Notes under the pieces: model-generated
Database searches by the model: none
What the model saw: the letters and a program-made list of their open reading frames with translations, nothing else
What the model was told of the DNA's origin: nothing
Program-made: the position numbers and the translations under genes
Assembly: GCA_934617065.1 (NCBI GenBank)
Contig: CAKTTY010000003.1
Location: 131,803-195,802 of the forward strand
Direction: 5' to 3'
DNA: 64,000 nt
Source: an uncultured Eggerthellaceae bacterium
GTDB taxonomy: Bacteria > Actinomycetota > Coriobacteriia > Coriobacteriales > Eggerthellaceae
Shown here: in pieces, positions 43,352 to 52,222 of the stretch
Numbering within the stretch: position 1 is the stretch's first letter
How the letters are laid out: the number at the start of each line of letters is the position of its first letter

Positions 43352-45619
43352 TTAGAAAGCGCGGAAACGCTCGTAGCGCTGGTCGCGAAGCTCTTCGGGG
43401 CTCAAGCGATACAACTCCCGCAACGAGCGCGTCACGAATTCCTCCACATAGGCAGCAGCCTGTTCGGGATTTTCATGAGCAGGGCCATCCCCTTCGCTTA
43501 CTACTTCTTCGATAATGCCCATATCGCACGCTTCTCGGGCGCTCATCTTCATGACGGCAGCCGCCTCGGCAGCACGGGTGCGATCCTTCCACAGAATCGA
43601 GGCAAAGCCTTCGGGCGAAAGAACCGAATACACCGCATGGTCTTGCATGGCAACACGATTACCCATGGCAAGCGCCAATGCGCCGCCCGAGCCGCCTTCG
43701 CCCAAAACAATACATACAACAGGAACGGTAAGGCCTGCCATGGCAACCAGATTGTCGGCGATTGCATTCCCCTGACCGCGCTCTTCTGCCTCCATACCGC
43801 AGAATGCACCCTGAGTATCAACCAGGCACACAATAGGACGGCCGAATTTTTCCGCTTGCTGCATCAAACGAAGGCTCTTACGATAGCCTTCGGGCTGAGG
43901 GCAACCAAAATTGCGAGCAATACGCTGTTTCAAATCGGCGCCTTTTTCCTCAGCGACCACCGTGACAGGCATACCGTCGATCCATCCAATGCCGCCGATG
44001 ATAGCCCCATCATCGGCAAACATGCGATCGCCATGAAGCTCGAAGAATCCATCAACCATATGGTTGATGTAGTACTGCGAAGTTGGACGATGGATGTTGC
44101 GAGCGATCATAACGCTTTCCCAGGCAGGGTTGTCTTCCTTCGAAGAAGCTTTCTTCAAAGGCATTACCGAAGGGGCATCTGCCACGCCGCGCTTCTTAAG
44201 GGCGCGCTTAAGCGAAAACGAGCCTTTGACGTTTATGCGTTTCCCAACTTCCCCAGCAAGCCTGGAAAGAGCACCTTCCTCAACTTTGTCGTCTTGGCGA
44301 ACAGCGACGGCATCCTGCGCAGCACGAAGCATCGCACGCACGGCACCGCCGCCAGGAACCACTCGAGCCATATTCTGATCAAGCTCCACGTCCTTCGGAG
44401 CACTATGCAACGCGAGGATGCGCGAAAGGCATTCTTTCAAATCGCTGCGCTCAACGATGGCGTCGATGAGACCATGCTCAAGCGCAAACTCCGCCGTCTG
44501 GAATCCTTCGGGTAGCGTCTGTTTGATGGTGTCCTGAATTACACGACGGCCTGCAAAACCAATAAGCGCATGAGGCTCAGAGATGATGATGTCGCCCTGC
44601 ATGGCAAACGAAGCCGTTACGCCACCAGTGGTAGGATCGGTGATAACAGATACATACAGCAAGCCCGCACGACCATGACGCTCGATTGCAGCGCTGATCT
44701 TACCCATCTGCATCAAGGACACAAGGCCCTCCTGCATACGAGCACCACCAGAAGCGGTGAAGATAAACAGGGGCAGTCCCTCATCGGTAGCCCGTTCGAC
44801 GGCACGGGTTACTTTTTCGCCAACAACCGATCCCATTGAACCCATCATGAAGGTTGACTCCATGATGCAAAGCGCCACTTCGCGACCATCAAGCTTCACT
44901 TTGCCGGTGCGCACACCCTCATCGAATCCGCTTCGTGTACGTTGCTTTTCAATGAGCTCGTTGAATTGGGGAAATTCGAGCGGATCGCTTTCGTCCATAG
45001 AAGCGTCCCATTCCTCAAACGAGCCTTCGTCAAACAGCAGCGCAATACGCTCGCTTGAGGTAAGGCGGTATAGCTCGCCGCACGTTGGACACACACCGCC
45101 CGTTGCCAGAACGGGCTGTTCGTCATGGTACATCTTGCATTTGGGGCAACGGCGCCAATTTGGCTCATGCTCGGCAAATGCAGGATCGGGGTGGCATTCC
45201 ACCCACAAGCTATGAGAGCGATCTTTTTCCATGGGAGAAAGCACGCAGATGCCATTCTGATGTGCCACCATACGCAAAAGAGGATCGGCTACGAAATTGG
45301 TATCGCATACAAGAAGCGCGCCCGCACCGCACATCTTCGCCGCCTGGATAACCGCATACACGTTGGTAAACAAACGAGCATCGAACTTGTCGCCCAACAA
45401 GGCAACACGTGCAGATCCCGAGCAGGAAAAACCCTTTTCCTTGTCTTTGGTACCTGTTACCCATATCTGGCTGCACTCGTTTTTCACGCACGCCTTTACA
45501 CATGCTTTCATGGGAGAGCCGTAACCGACCACCAACAAAGGAGCATTGATTGCCTGCTCGAGCAGCGATAGCTGATATACGACCGTGCTGTCCGCCACGG
45601 AGGCGTTGGTTTTAGCCAT
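43352..45619 (-). CDS. accDA: Fused acetyl-CoA carboxyltransferase AccD-AccA with extra N-terminal domain
   Basis: 755 residues from the ATG at 45619 (GAGGGG upstream). Residues ~158-180 hold the AccD zinc ribbon (CPKC and CPTC). AccD core motifs follow (TASGGARMQEGLVSLMQMGK, DPTTGGVTASFAMQGD). After a linker near 450-500 comes the AccA half (NIHRPTSQYYINHMVDGFFE, LVDTQGAFCGMEAEERGQ, GEGGSGGALALAMGNRV). It transfers the carboxyl group from biotin to acetyl-CoA, making malonyl-CoA. The first ~150 residues before the zinc ribbon are not part of AccD; residues ~26-130 resemble a biotin-carboxylase N-terminal domain without its catalytic parts. It overlaps fabZ by one base (TAATG). Neither accB nor accC is in the cluster. 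Confidence 0.9.
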   Translation of the reverse strand: MAKTNASVADSTVVYQLSLLEQAINAPLLVVGYGSPMKACVKACVKNECSQIWVTGTKDKEKGFSCSGSARVALLGDKFDARLFTNVYAVIQAAKMCGAGALLVCDTNFVADPLLRMVAHQNGICVLSPMEKDRSHSLWVECHPDPAFAEHEPNWRRCPKCKMYHDEQPVLATGGVCPTCGELYRLTSSERIALLFDEGSFEEWDASMDESDPLEFPQFNELIEKQRTRSGFDEGVRTGKVKLDGREVALCIMESTFMMGSMGSVVGEKVTRAVERATDEGLPLFIFTASGGARMQEGLVSLMQMGKISAAIERHGRAGLLYVSVITDPTTGGVTASFAMQGDIIISEPHALIGFAGRRVIQDTIKQTLPEGFQTAEFALEHGLIDAIVERSDLKECLSRILALHSAPKDVELDQNMARVVPGGGAVRAMLRAAQDAVAVRQDDKVEEGALSRLAGEVGKRINVKGSFSLKRALKKRGVADAPSVMPLKKASSKEDNPAWESVMIARNIHRPTSQYYINHMVDGFFELHGDRMFADDGAIIGGIGWIDGMPVTVVAEEKGADLKQRIARNFGCPQPEGYRKSLRLMQQAEKFGRPIVCLVDTQGAFCGMEAEERGQGNAIADNLVAMAGLTVPVVCIVLGEGGSGGALALAMGNRVAMQDHAVYSVLSPEGFASILWKDRTRAAEAAAVMKMSAREACDMGIIEEVVSEGDGPAHENPEQAAAYVEEFVTRSLRELYRLSPEELRDQRYERFRAF

Positions 45620-46086
45620 TATCGCTTCCCCTCTTCCTGCACTTTCGCCATTACATATTTCTGCGTTGCCTGAGCGCAAACCTCGCCTTCGACGCGTGCC
45701 ACCACATCCGCAACGCACATCCGAGAAGAATTGCGCGTGATGGTGGCCTCGAGAGTAACGGTGTCGCCGGGAAGAACGGTACGACGGAATTTAGCCTTAT
45801 CGATACCAGCAAGATAGCCGATGCGCCCGGCCTGGCCGTCTTCCGAGAGCAGACAGCAACAGGCAGCCTGGGCAAGCGCTTCCATCAAGATGACGCCGGG
45901 AAGAACAGGGTGCCCTGGAAAATGGCCCGCGAACAAGGGCAGCTCGGGATCGACATCGAGCTCAGCCACGATAGACTTGCCAGGTTCGCAGCTAGCAATG
46001 CGGCTCACCCACACAAACGGATCGCGATGGGGCAGCAATGCCAGCACACCCTCACGGTCACAGGGAAAAGTGATCTCAAGCCCCAT
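45619..46086 (-). CDS. fabZ: 3-hydroxyacyl-ACP dehydratase
   Basis: 155 residues, hotdog fold. LLPHRDPFVWVSRI carries the family start and AGHFPGHPVLPGVILMEALA the catalytic His and the later Glu/Gln site. It removes water from 3-hydroxyacyl-ACP in each elongation round. The length and absence of a FabA-type isomerase signature favour FabZ. One-base overlaps (TAATG) with fabF upstream and accDA downstream show tight translational coupling. Confidence 0.95.
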   Translation of the reverse strand: MGLEITFPCDREGVLALLPHRDPFVWVSRIASCEPGKSIVAELDVDPELPLFAGHFPGHPVLPGVILMEALAQAACCCLLSEDGQAGRIGYLAGIDKAKFRRTVLPGDTVTLEATITRNSSRMCVADVVARVEGEVCAQATQKYVMAKVQEEGKR

Positions 46087-47363
46087 TACTCACACACCTC
46101 CGTAAAGGGGGATACCGCCAAAGAGGCATTATGTCCGCCGAAGCCCAGCGAGTTAGAAAGCGCAACCTTCTGGGGACGGTTCACCAAAGCGCCAGACGGA
46201 ACGAACACTGGGCATTCTGGATCTGCTTCGGAATAACCTGCCGTAGGGGGAACGATTCCACGAGACACCGAGATAGCCGTCACAATGGCCTCGATAGCTC
46301 CTGCTGCGCCCAGCATATGGCCTACCGTACCCTTTACCGAGGTTACAGGAATCTTGGAAGCAAGATCGTCGCCAAGAAGGCCATGCCACGCAGCAGCTTC
46401 CACCATGTCGTTCACATGCGTAGCCGTGCCATGAGCGTTCAGATGGCCCACTTCTTCCAGAGAGAAGCCACCTTCGGCCAACGCCTGACGCATAGCGCGC
46501 ACTGCGCCTTCACCGCTCGGCTCAGGGGCAGTCATGTGGTAAGCGTCACCAGTAGAGCCAAAGCCCGTGATCTCGGCAATGATGTTGGCGCCACGTGCCT
46601 GAGCATGCTCAAGCGATTCCAGCACCAACGCACCCGCTCCCTCGCCTGCAACAAAGCCGGAACGACGAGCGTCGAAAGGCAAGCCGGCCTTCATGGGATC
46701 ATCGGACTTGGTGATGGCGCCTAAGTTGCCGAATCCAGCCAACGACATATTGGTGATGCCCTCTTCGGTACCACCGGCAAGTGCCGCATCGGCCAAACCA
46801 AAGCGAATAAGGCGATAGGCCTCGCCCACGCAATGAGTGCCCGTCGAGCACGCCGTTACGATGTTCAGGCAATCGCCCTTCAAGCCATAGCGAATGGCAA
46901 GATTGCCCGCCGCCATGTTCGAGATCATGGTTGGAATAAACAGCGGGCTTACGCGCTTTGCTCCTTTTTCGTGCAGCACGATGGATTCACGCTCGAAAAC
47001 TTCCATGCCGCCAATACCAGATCCGAACACACACGCAAAACGAGTGGCGTCTTCTTGTTCCATATCGATGCCAGCCTGTGTCATGGCTTCATCCGATGCC
47101 AAGATGGCATACTGCACGAAGGGGGCGAAACGACGCGATTCCTTCTTGGAAAAACCCGCTTTCAGGGGATCGTAGTCAGGAATGGCTCCAACAACGCTCA
47201 CATTAAGCTGCTCTCGTTTTTCTTCGGGAAGAAGGGTAAAGCAGCACTCGCCAGATGCAACCTTGCTCCACAGCGCATCAACGCCAAAGCCTGCTGGAGA
47301 AATCGCACCCATGCCCGTAATTACTACACGGTTGAATCCGCTGTTCTTCTCTTCGTTGCTCAT
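46086..47363 (-). CDS. fabF: 3-oxoacyl-ACP synthase II
   Basis: 425 residues, thiolase fold. VVITGMGAISPAGFGVDALW is the N-terminus, Cys172 in VTACSTGTHCVG is the condensing nucleophile, and NAHGTATHVND and GTVGHMLGAAGA carry the two catalytic histidines. It condenses malonyl-ACP with the growing acyl-ACP. As no fabH is in this cluster, initiation must be encoded elsewhere or be carried out by another condensing enzyme. Overlaps fabG by four bases. Confidence 0.96.
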   Translation of the reverse strand: MSNEEKNSGFNRVVITGMGAISPAGFGVDALWSKVASGECCFTLLPEEKREQLNVSVVGAIPDYDPLKAGFSKKESRRFAPFVQYAILASDEAMTQAGIDMEQEDATRFACVFGSGIGGMEVFERESIVLHEKGAKRVSPLFIPTMISNMAAGNLAIRYGLKGDCLNIVTACSTGTHCVGEAYRLIRFGLADAALAGGTEEGITNMSLAGFGNLGAITKSDDPMKAGLPFDARRSGFVAGEGAGALVLESLEHAQARGANIIAEITGFGSTGDAYHMTAPEPSGEGAVRAMRQALAEGGFSLEEVGHLNAHGTATHVNDMVEAAAWHGLLGDDLASKIPVTSVKGTVGHMLGAAGAIEAIVTAISVSRGIVPPTAGYSEADPECPVFVPSGALVNRPQKVALSNSLGFGGHNASLAVSPFTEVCE

Positions 47364-48124
47364 AGCGACATCCCTCCATCGATTGCCAAAACCTGTCCTG
47401 TAATGTAGCGGGCCTCGTCGCTCGCCAAGAAACGAACCGCATTCGCCACATCCTGAGGTTCGCCGAATTCCTTCATCGCAATGCGACCGCGCACTGCCTC
47501 GATGGCCTTTTCGCCCATCGCCTTTGTCATCTCGGTCCCGATAAAGCCAGGAGCAACCGCGTTTGCCGTGATGCCACGCGCAGCAAGTTCCTTTGCAACG
47601 CTTTTCGTAAGGCCGATGATGCCTGCCTTTGACGCCGAGTAATTAACCTGTCCAGCATTGCCGAATAGGCCTACGACACTGGAAACGCTTACGATCCTCC
47701 CGTATCGCTGTCTCATCATGATAGGAGCCACATGGCGAACGCAGTTGAAAGCACCCTTCAGATTGACGTCGATTACGCGATCGAACGCTTCCTCGCTCAT
47801 GCGTGCCAGCAAGCCATCGCGCGTGATGCCGGCGTTATTGACCAGAACATCAATACGGCCCCACATTGCCTGTACCTCTGCCACCATGGCTGCAACCTCC
47901 TGAAAGGAGGAAACATCGGCGCAAACAGCCTTGGTCTGAACGCCATGCTCCTGAGCAACTTCCACAGCCAGGCTCTCTGCTGCCTCGAGGCTCTTCTCGC
48001 TTGAGCAATTGATAGCTACGGCATAACCTGCCTCTGCAAGCGTGCGCACCACCGCTTCACCGATGCCACGGCTTCCTCCCGTTACCAGGGCAACGGGGAA
48101 CGCTGCTCTTTCGTTTTTTGGCAC
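47360..48124 (-). CDS. fabG: 3-oxoacyl-ACP reductase
   Basis: 254 residues, classical SDR. ALVTGGSRGIGEAVVRTLAE is the NADPH-binding glycine motif, VNNAGITRDGLLARMSEEAF the NAG motif, and SVSSVVGLFGNAGQVNYSAS followed by KAG supplies the catalytic Ser-Tyr-Lys set. GFIGTEMTKAM is the expected C-terminal loop. It reduces 3-oxoacyl-ACP. It begins three bases after fabD ends and overlaps fabF. Confidence 0.96.
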   Translation of the reverse strand: MPKNERAAFPVALVTGGSRGIGEAVVRTLAEAGYAVAINCSSEKSLEAAESLAVEVAQEHGVQTKAVCADVSSFQEVAAMVAEVQAMWGRIDVLVNNAGITRDGLLARMSEEAFDRVIDVNLKGAFNCVRHVAPIMMRQRYGRIVSVSSVVGLFGNAGQVNYSASKAGIIGLTKSVAKELAARGITANAVAPGFIGTEMTKAMGEKAIEAVRGRIAMKEFGEPQDVANAVRFLASDEARYITGQVLAIDGGMSL

Positions 48125-48127
48125 GGT

Positions 48128-49060
48128 CTACTCCTCCCCAATGCCTGTTTGCTCGGAAACAAACGCATTCCACTCACCAAGCGTTCCAACACGAACGCGA
48201 CCTGCACGTTTGTCGATGCGACGAACAAGACCATTCAAAACCGCACCATAGCCAACCTCGACAAACCGAGCTGCACCCTGTCTGATCAACGCCTGTACGC
48301 TCTGCTCAAAATGGACAGGACTTACAACCTGACGAGCCAAGCGATCAGCAGCCTGGTCGACATCGAAAACCTGCGCATCGGTATTGCAGATAACCGGAAC
48401 CGCAGGCTGCTTCCAGGAAAGCTCGCTGCACTTCTCTCGCACAGCCTTTGATGCCGAAGCCATAAGCGGACTATGGAATGCCCCCGCAGTGTTCAGACGA
48501 GCACCACGCTTTCCCAGGCTCTGCCATGCCTTTTCGGCTCGCTCGATAGCGGCAACATCTCCAGATACCACTACCTGACCCGGCGCATTGAAATTGGCGC
48601 ATACCAGTATTTCGTCTTGAGCGCATTCATCGCAGATACCCTGGGCATCTTCGTGGGTAGCGCCCAGCAGCGCATACATTGCACCAGGGCGTTCTTCGCA
48701 CGCTTGGGCCATGGAACGAGCACGCACATCGAGTAAAGCGAAACCATCTTCATCGCTCAAAGCGCCGCTGGCCATAAGAGCGCTGATCTGTCCCAGGGAA
48801 AATCCGAGCATAGCTTCCGCTTGAACCCCTCGGGCATTGAGCGCATGGGACAGCCCGACGGAAAGAGCCGCAGCCAATACCTGGGCGTTGTAGGCATCGT
48901 TCACCTGCTCGGCGCTGCCCTCTCGCGCAAGCGCTGCAACATCAACGCCGCACACCTCGCCTGCAATCGCAAAGGTCTGCGCAACTTCGGCAACCCCAAG
49001 AAGATCCGCGCCCATACCGGGCTTTTGGGCGCCTTGGCCCGGAAACATGAATACCGTCAT
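48128..49060 (-). CDS. fabD: Malonyl-CoA:ACP transacylase
   Basis: 310 residues from the ATG at 49060, three bases after the fabK stop; the longer frame runs back into fabK. FMFPGQGAQKPGMGADLL is the family start, MLGFSLGQISALMASG the nucleophile elbow with the active Ser, and GAFHSPLMASASKAV carries the catalytic His. It loads malonyl groups onto ACP. Its place between fabK and fabG matches the Gram-positive fab order. Confidence 0.95.
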   Translation of the reverse strand: MTVFMFPGQGAQKPGMGADLLGVAEVAQTFAIAGEVCGVDVAALAREGSAEQVNDAYNAQVLAAALSVGLSHALNARGVQAEAMLGFSLGQISALMASGALSDEDGFALLDVRARSMAQACEERPGAMYALLGATHEDAQGICDECAQDEILVCANFNAPGQVVVSGDVAAIERAEKAWQSLGKRGARLNTAGAFHSPLMASASKAVREKCSELSWKQPAVPVICNTDAQVFDVDQAADRLARQVVSPVHFEQSVQALIRQGAARFVEVGYGAVLNGLVRRIDKRAGRVRVGTLGEWNAFVSEQTGIGEE

Positions 49061-49062
49061 GC

Positions 49063-50040
49063 CTAACGCACCTCGGCATTCCATGCACGATGAGCATTTG
49101 CATCCAGCATGCGCTGAAGGCCCTCGCCTGCCCACGATTGAGCTTCAGCTACCAAATCGTCGACGATTTGAGCAGCGCTCTTCTCATCGTTAACCAGACA
49201 AGCAACCTGACCTGCCATCAACGAGCCATTGTCCACATCGCCCGCAACGGCACGATGGAGGGAGCCTGCCAACTCTGATTCCAAAATGGCAACGTTGGCA
49301 GGGTCGGCCTCGAGTTTGCGAACATTGCGCGCGAACTTGTTCTTGATACCACGCACGGGATGTCCACCAGCACGCCCCGTAACGATGGTGTCGGAGTCTT
49401 TTGCGCCCAAAACCTTCTGCTTGTAGGCATCGTGAACGCCGCATTCGGTAGCGGTAAGGAAGCGCGTACCGACCTGAACACCCTCTGCACCCAAAGCAAT
49501 GGCAGCAGCAAAGCCACGTCCATCTGCAATGCCTCCCGCAGCAACAACGGGAATGGAAACGGCATCGCATACTGCAGGGGTAAGAGCCATCGTGGTGAGC
49601 TCGCCGATATGGCCGCCAGCCTCGCAGCCCTCAGCTACGACAGCGTCGGCCCCACAGCGCTCCATACGACGAGCCAGGGCAGCAGAAGCCACGACGGGGA
49701 TAACCTTGCATCCTGCCTCTTTCCACATATCGATGTAGTTTCCAGGATTGCCGGCACCTGTGGTTACCACGCGAACCTTCATCTCTGCGGCAAGCTTAGC
49801 AAGCTCGGGAGCCTCAGGGTTCATCAGCATAATGTTCAGGCCGAAAGGCTTATCCGTAAGACGGCGAGCTTCTTCGATCTGCTCGCGAACCCAGGAAACG
49901 GGAGCAGATCCGCAGGCAATGATTCCCAAGCCACCTGCTTCGCTAACTGCAGCGGCAAGTTTCGCATCAGCGATCCATGCCATACCGCCCTGGATGATGG
50001 GCTGTTCAATACCCAACAGCTCGGTAATACGTGTCTTCAT
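49063..50040 (-). CDS. fabK: Enoyl-ACP reductase II (FMN-dependent)
   Basis: 325 residues from the ATG at 50040 (AGAGG eight bases upstream). It is a TIM-barrel FMN protein of the nitronate monooxygenase superfamily: LGIEQPIIQGGMAWIADAKL, VVTTGAGNPG, DAVVAEGCEAGGHIGELTTM, VVAAGGIADGRGFAAAIALG and VGTRFLTATEC. The genomic place in a fab operon points to FabK, the NADH-using enoyl reductase, and not to a nitronate enzyme. No fabI is visible in the window, so this is likely the enoyl reductase of the organism's cycle. Confidence 0.93.
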   Translation of the reverse strand: MKTRITELLGIEQPIIQGGMAWIADAKLAAAVSEAGGLGIIACGSAPVSWVREQIEEARRLTDKPFGLNIMLMNPEAPELAKLAAEMKVRVVTTGAGNPGNYIDMWKEAGCKVIPVVASAALARRMERCGADAVVAEGCEAGGHIGELTTMALTPAVCDAVSIPVVAAGGIADGRGFAAAIALGAEGVQVGTRFLTATECGVHDAYKQKVLGAKDSDTIVTGRAGGHPVRGIKNKFARNVRKLEADPANVAILESELAGSLHRAVAGDVDNGSLMAGQVACLVNDEKSAAQIVDDLVAEAQSWAGEGLQRMLDANAHRAWNAEVR

Positions 50041-50218
50041 ATACGTATGCCTCTTTTCACTTTGCGCACTTTGCCACATGGGCATCCCTGTCAAAGAGGG
50101 CGGCCTCTTTGCAAACGCTTGAAAGAAGCCGCCTCCTTCGACAGAGCGAAGGAGGGAGAGGGCAGCCAGAGACAATGCCCTCTCCCCAACGCAACCGCAT
50201 TATCTGCGGCGGCGTCGG

Positions 50219-50437
50219 CTACAGGGAGTCGATGTACTCCACCAGAGAGCCAACGGTCTCCAGACCCTCAGGCTCACCGAACTCAACGTCAAGACGCTCT
50301 TCGATATCGCAGATCAGTTCCGCCATGTCCAGAGAATCGATGCCAAGCTCGTCAAACGTTGCGCTTTCAACAACCTTTTCCGGCTCGATATCGAGGTTTT
50401 CGTTCAGGATTTCCTTCAGAGAATCAATAGTTGCCAT
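50219..50437 (-). CDS. acpP: Acyl carrier protein
   Basis: 72 residues. FDELGIDSLDMAELICDIEE contains the DSL motif, where Ser35 receives the phosphopantetheine arm. The protein is acidic and helical, as expected. It is the first structural gene of the fab cluster, 178 bp before fabK. Confidence 0.96.
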   Translation of the reverse strand: MATIDSLKEILNENLDIEPEKVVESATFDELGIDSLDMAELICDIEERLDVEFGEPEGLETVGSLVEYIDSL

Positions 50438-50602
50438 ATTTCTGTCCTTTCTTTATTCAACAGCGCCCTTTTGAAGGAGGCTGCTATTCACCAACGTCGT
50501 GCTGTCCCCTTCTCCGCCAACTGCAAAACGCAAACACAGCGAATTTGGGCGCACTGAGCTACACCTGAGTAAGGCGATTACTGAAAAGTTGTTAGTAGAG
50601 GG

Positions 50603-51094
50603 TTATGCTTCTGCAGCGTTTAACTGCTTGCTCTCCTTATCGAAGAAATCTTTGATCTTGCCCAAAGCACTGACAAACAGCTCTTCTTCCTCCTGCGTAA
50701 GCGCAGCAAGGGCACTGTCAACCATCTTTTTATGGAAGGACTCATGGGCGCGGAAGGCCTTACGTCCCTTCGAGGTCAACTGCACCAGAACCTGGCGGCG
50801 ATCCATTTCGCTGCGAGAGCGTTCCACGAATCCCTTTCGCTCAAGTTTGTTCATAGCTGCCGTAAGGGTTGCCATGGTCACATCAAGGCGCGAAGCTACC
50901 ACTTTCATGGAATTGATCTCATGCAAACCCACTGCAACAATAGTGTGCAATTCCGCAATGGAAAGGCCCTCGGTCAAACGATTCTTAAGCGAGCGTTCCT
51001 CGATACGAAGAATGGAATTAAACGTATCTGACAGCAGCGTGTCGACAATCGCCTTGTCACCGCGTTCCTCTTCAATGTCGTCAACGTTTTCCAT
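50603..51094 (-). CDS. MarR family regulator (FabT-like)
   Basis: 163 residues from the ATG at 51094, with AAGGAAGTG upstream (an in-frame GTG two codons earlier is less well placed). The winged helix contains MKVVASRLDVTMATLTAAMN and GFVERSRSEMDRRQVLVQLT. Its position immediately before acpP-fabK-fabD-fabG-fabF-fabZ is that of FabT, which represses fatty acid genes when bound to long-chain acyl-ACP. I could not find a clean copy of the streptococcal FabT palindrome in front of it or of acpP, so the assignment rests on synteny. Confidence 0.85.
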   Translation of the reverse strand: MENVDDIEEERGDKAIVDTLLSDTFNSILRIEERSLKNRLTEGLSIAELHTIVAVGLHEINSMKVVASRLDVTMATLTAAMNKLERKGFVERSRSEMDRRQVLVQLTSKGRKAFRAHESFHKKMVDSALAALTQEEEELFVSALGKIKDFFDKESKQLNAAEA

Positions 51095-51221
51095 GTTCAC
51101 TTCCTTATCAAATCAAATGCCCGGCATTCCGAAGCATTTCCATAATACGAGGTACAAAGAGCCGAATCGTGCAATTTCATCAGCAGTTCAGAGTAGGCAG
51201 ATAGCCCAATCTGGACCCGCC

Positions 51222-52076
51222 TTAGGCTTCAGCAGGAGCAAATGCGATGCCGAGAGCGCCCAGACCCAGATGCGTTGCCACCGTGGCTCCACAAGGGGAA
51301 GATCCCTCGTCAACATATTCCACGCCCGCCCCATCAAGAGCAGACCTCAGATCCTCAACGCCCTGCTCGTTCGCAACGTGGCAGAAACGAATACGCTGCT
51401 TGCCCTGCTCTTCGGTGCGCTTCTGAGCGTTCTGAACATACTGCTTGATAACGCCGCGCATACCCTTGGCCTTGCCGAAAGCAACCAGCACACCCGTTTC
51501 GTTGAAGGTGAAAATAGGCTTAATGTTCAGCAGGCTGGCGTTCTTTACTTGGTCGGCCGAAAGGCGACCGCCTTTCAGTAGGTTTTCCAGCGTGTCGCAG
51601 GCAACAAGGAACTGAGTTTTTGGAATAAGCTCCTCGATGGCGGCCTGGGCTTCGTCGAGCGATACCTCGGCATCGCGAAGAGCACAGAGCTGCTTCACCT
51701 GTAAAGCCGCCTGAGCGGTGCAGCAAGCGGAATCGATAACACGAACGTCAATGTCTACCTGGTCAGCTGCCGCACGAGCTGATTCAATAGTGCCGGAAAG
51801 AACGCCGGCAATATGGAGGGAGACGATTCCCTCGTATCCTTCCTGCGTAAGACGCTCATACGCCTGCACAAAATCGAAAGGCGCCGGCTGGGCGGTTTTG
51901 GGGAGCTCGGTTGCTTCGCCCATGCGCTCGTAGAATTCTTCGGAGCTGATTTCCACCTGATCCTTGAATTCGTCTTCGCCGACCAAAATATTAAGGGGAA
52001 CCATGGTGATGTTCAGTGCTTGGTATTCCTCCGCAGACATATCGAGCGTCGAGTCAACAACAACTGCAAATCCCAC
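51222..52076 (-). CDS. DegV family fatty-acid-binding protein (FakB-like)
   Basis: 284 residues. FAVVVDSTLDMSAEEYQALN is the DegV start, LPKTAQPAPFDFVQAYERL carries the conserved Ser/Thr-Gln segment (TAQPAP), and LENLLKGGRLSADQV and SLLNIKPIF match the domain. DegV/FakB proteins bind free fatty acids for activation by FakA. Being next to the fab regulator suggests coordination of exogenous fatty acid use with synthesis, an inference. It differs clearly from the other DegV at 9836. Confidence 0.9.
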   Translation of the reverse strand: MGFAVVVDSTLDMSAEEYQALNITMVPLNILVGEDEFKDQVEISSEEFYERMGEATELPKTAQPAPFDFVQAYERLTQEGYEGIVSLHIAGVLSGTIESARAAADQVDIDVRVIDSACCTAQAALQVKQLCALRDAEVSLDEAQAAIEELIPKTQFLVACDTLENLLKGGRLSADQVKNASLLNIKPIFTFNETGVLVAFGKAKGMRGVIKQYVQNAQKRTEEQGKQRIRFCHVANEQGVEDLRSALDGAGVEYVDEGSSPCGATVATHLGLGALGIAFAPAEA

Positions 52077-52222
52077 GTCCTGCTCCTTTCCTCAACGCAC
52101 ATGCCGAGTTCATTTCATGCGCATTTGCTTAGTTTGTCTAACTAATTTTGAAAGGATACGGATCCTCAACGAACACGGCAAGCGCATTCATAAGGTCACC
52201 ACAGATTATTGGGATATGTTGC

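Noticed and set aside
50437..50602. FabT operator in front of acpP
   Set aside because: No clear inverted TTTGA...TCAAA pair is visible; only the MarR-like gene position supports such regulation.
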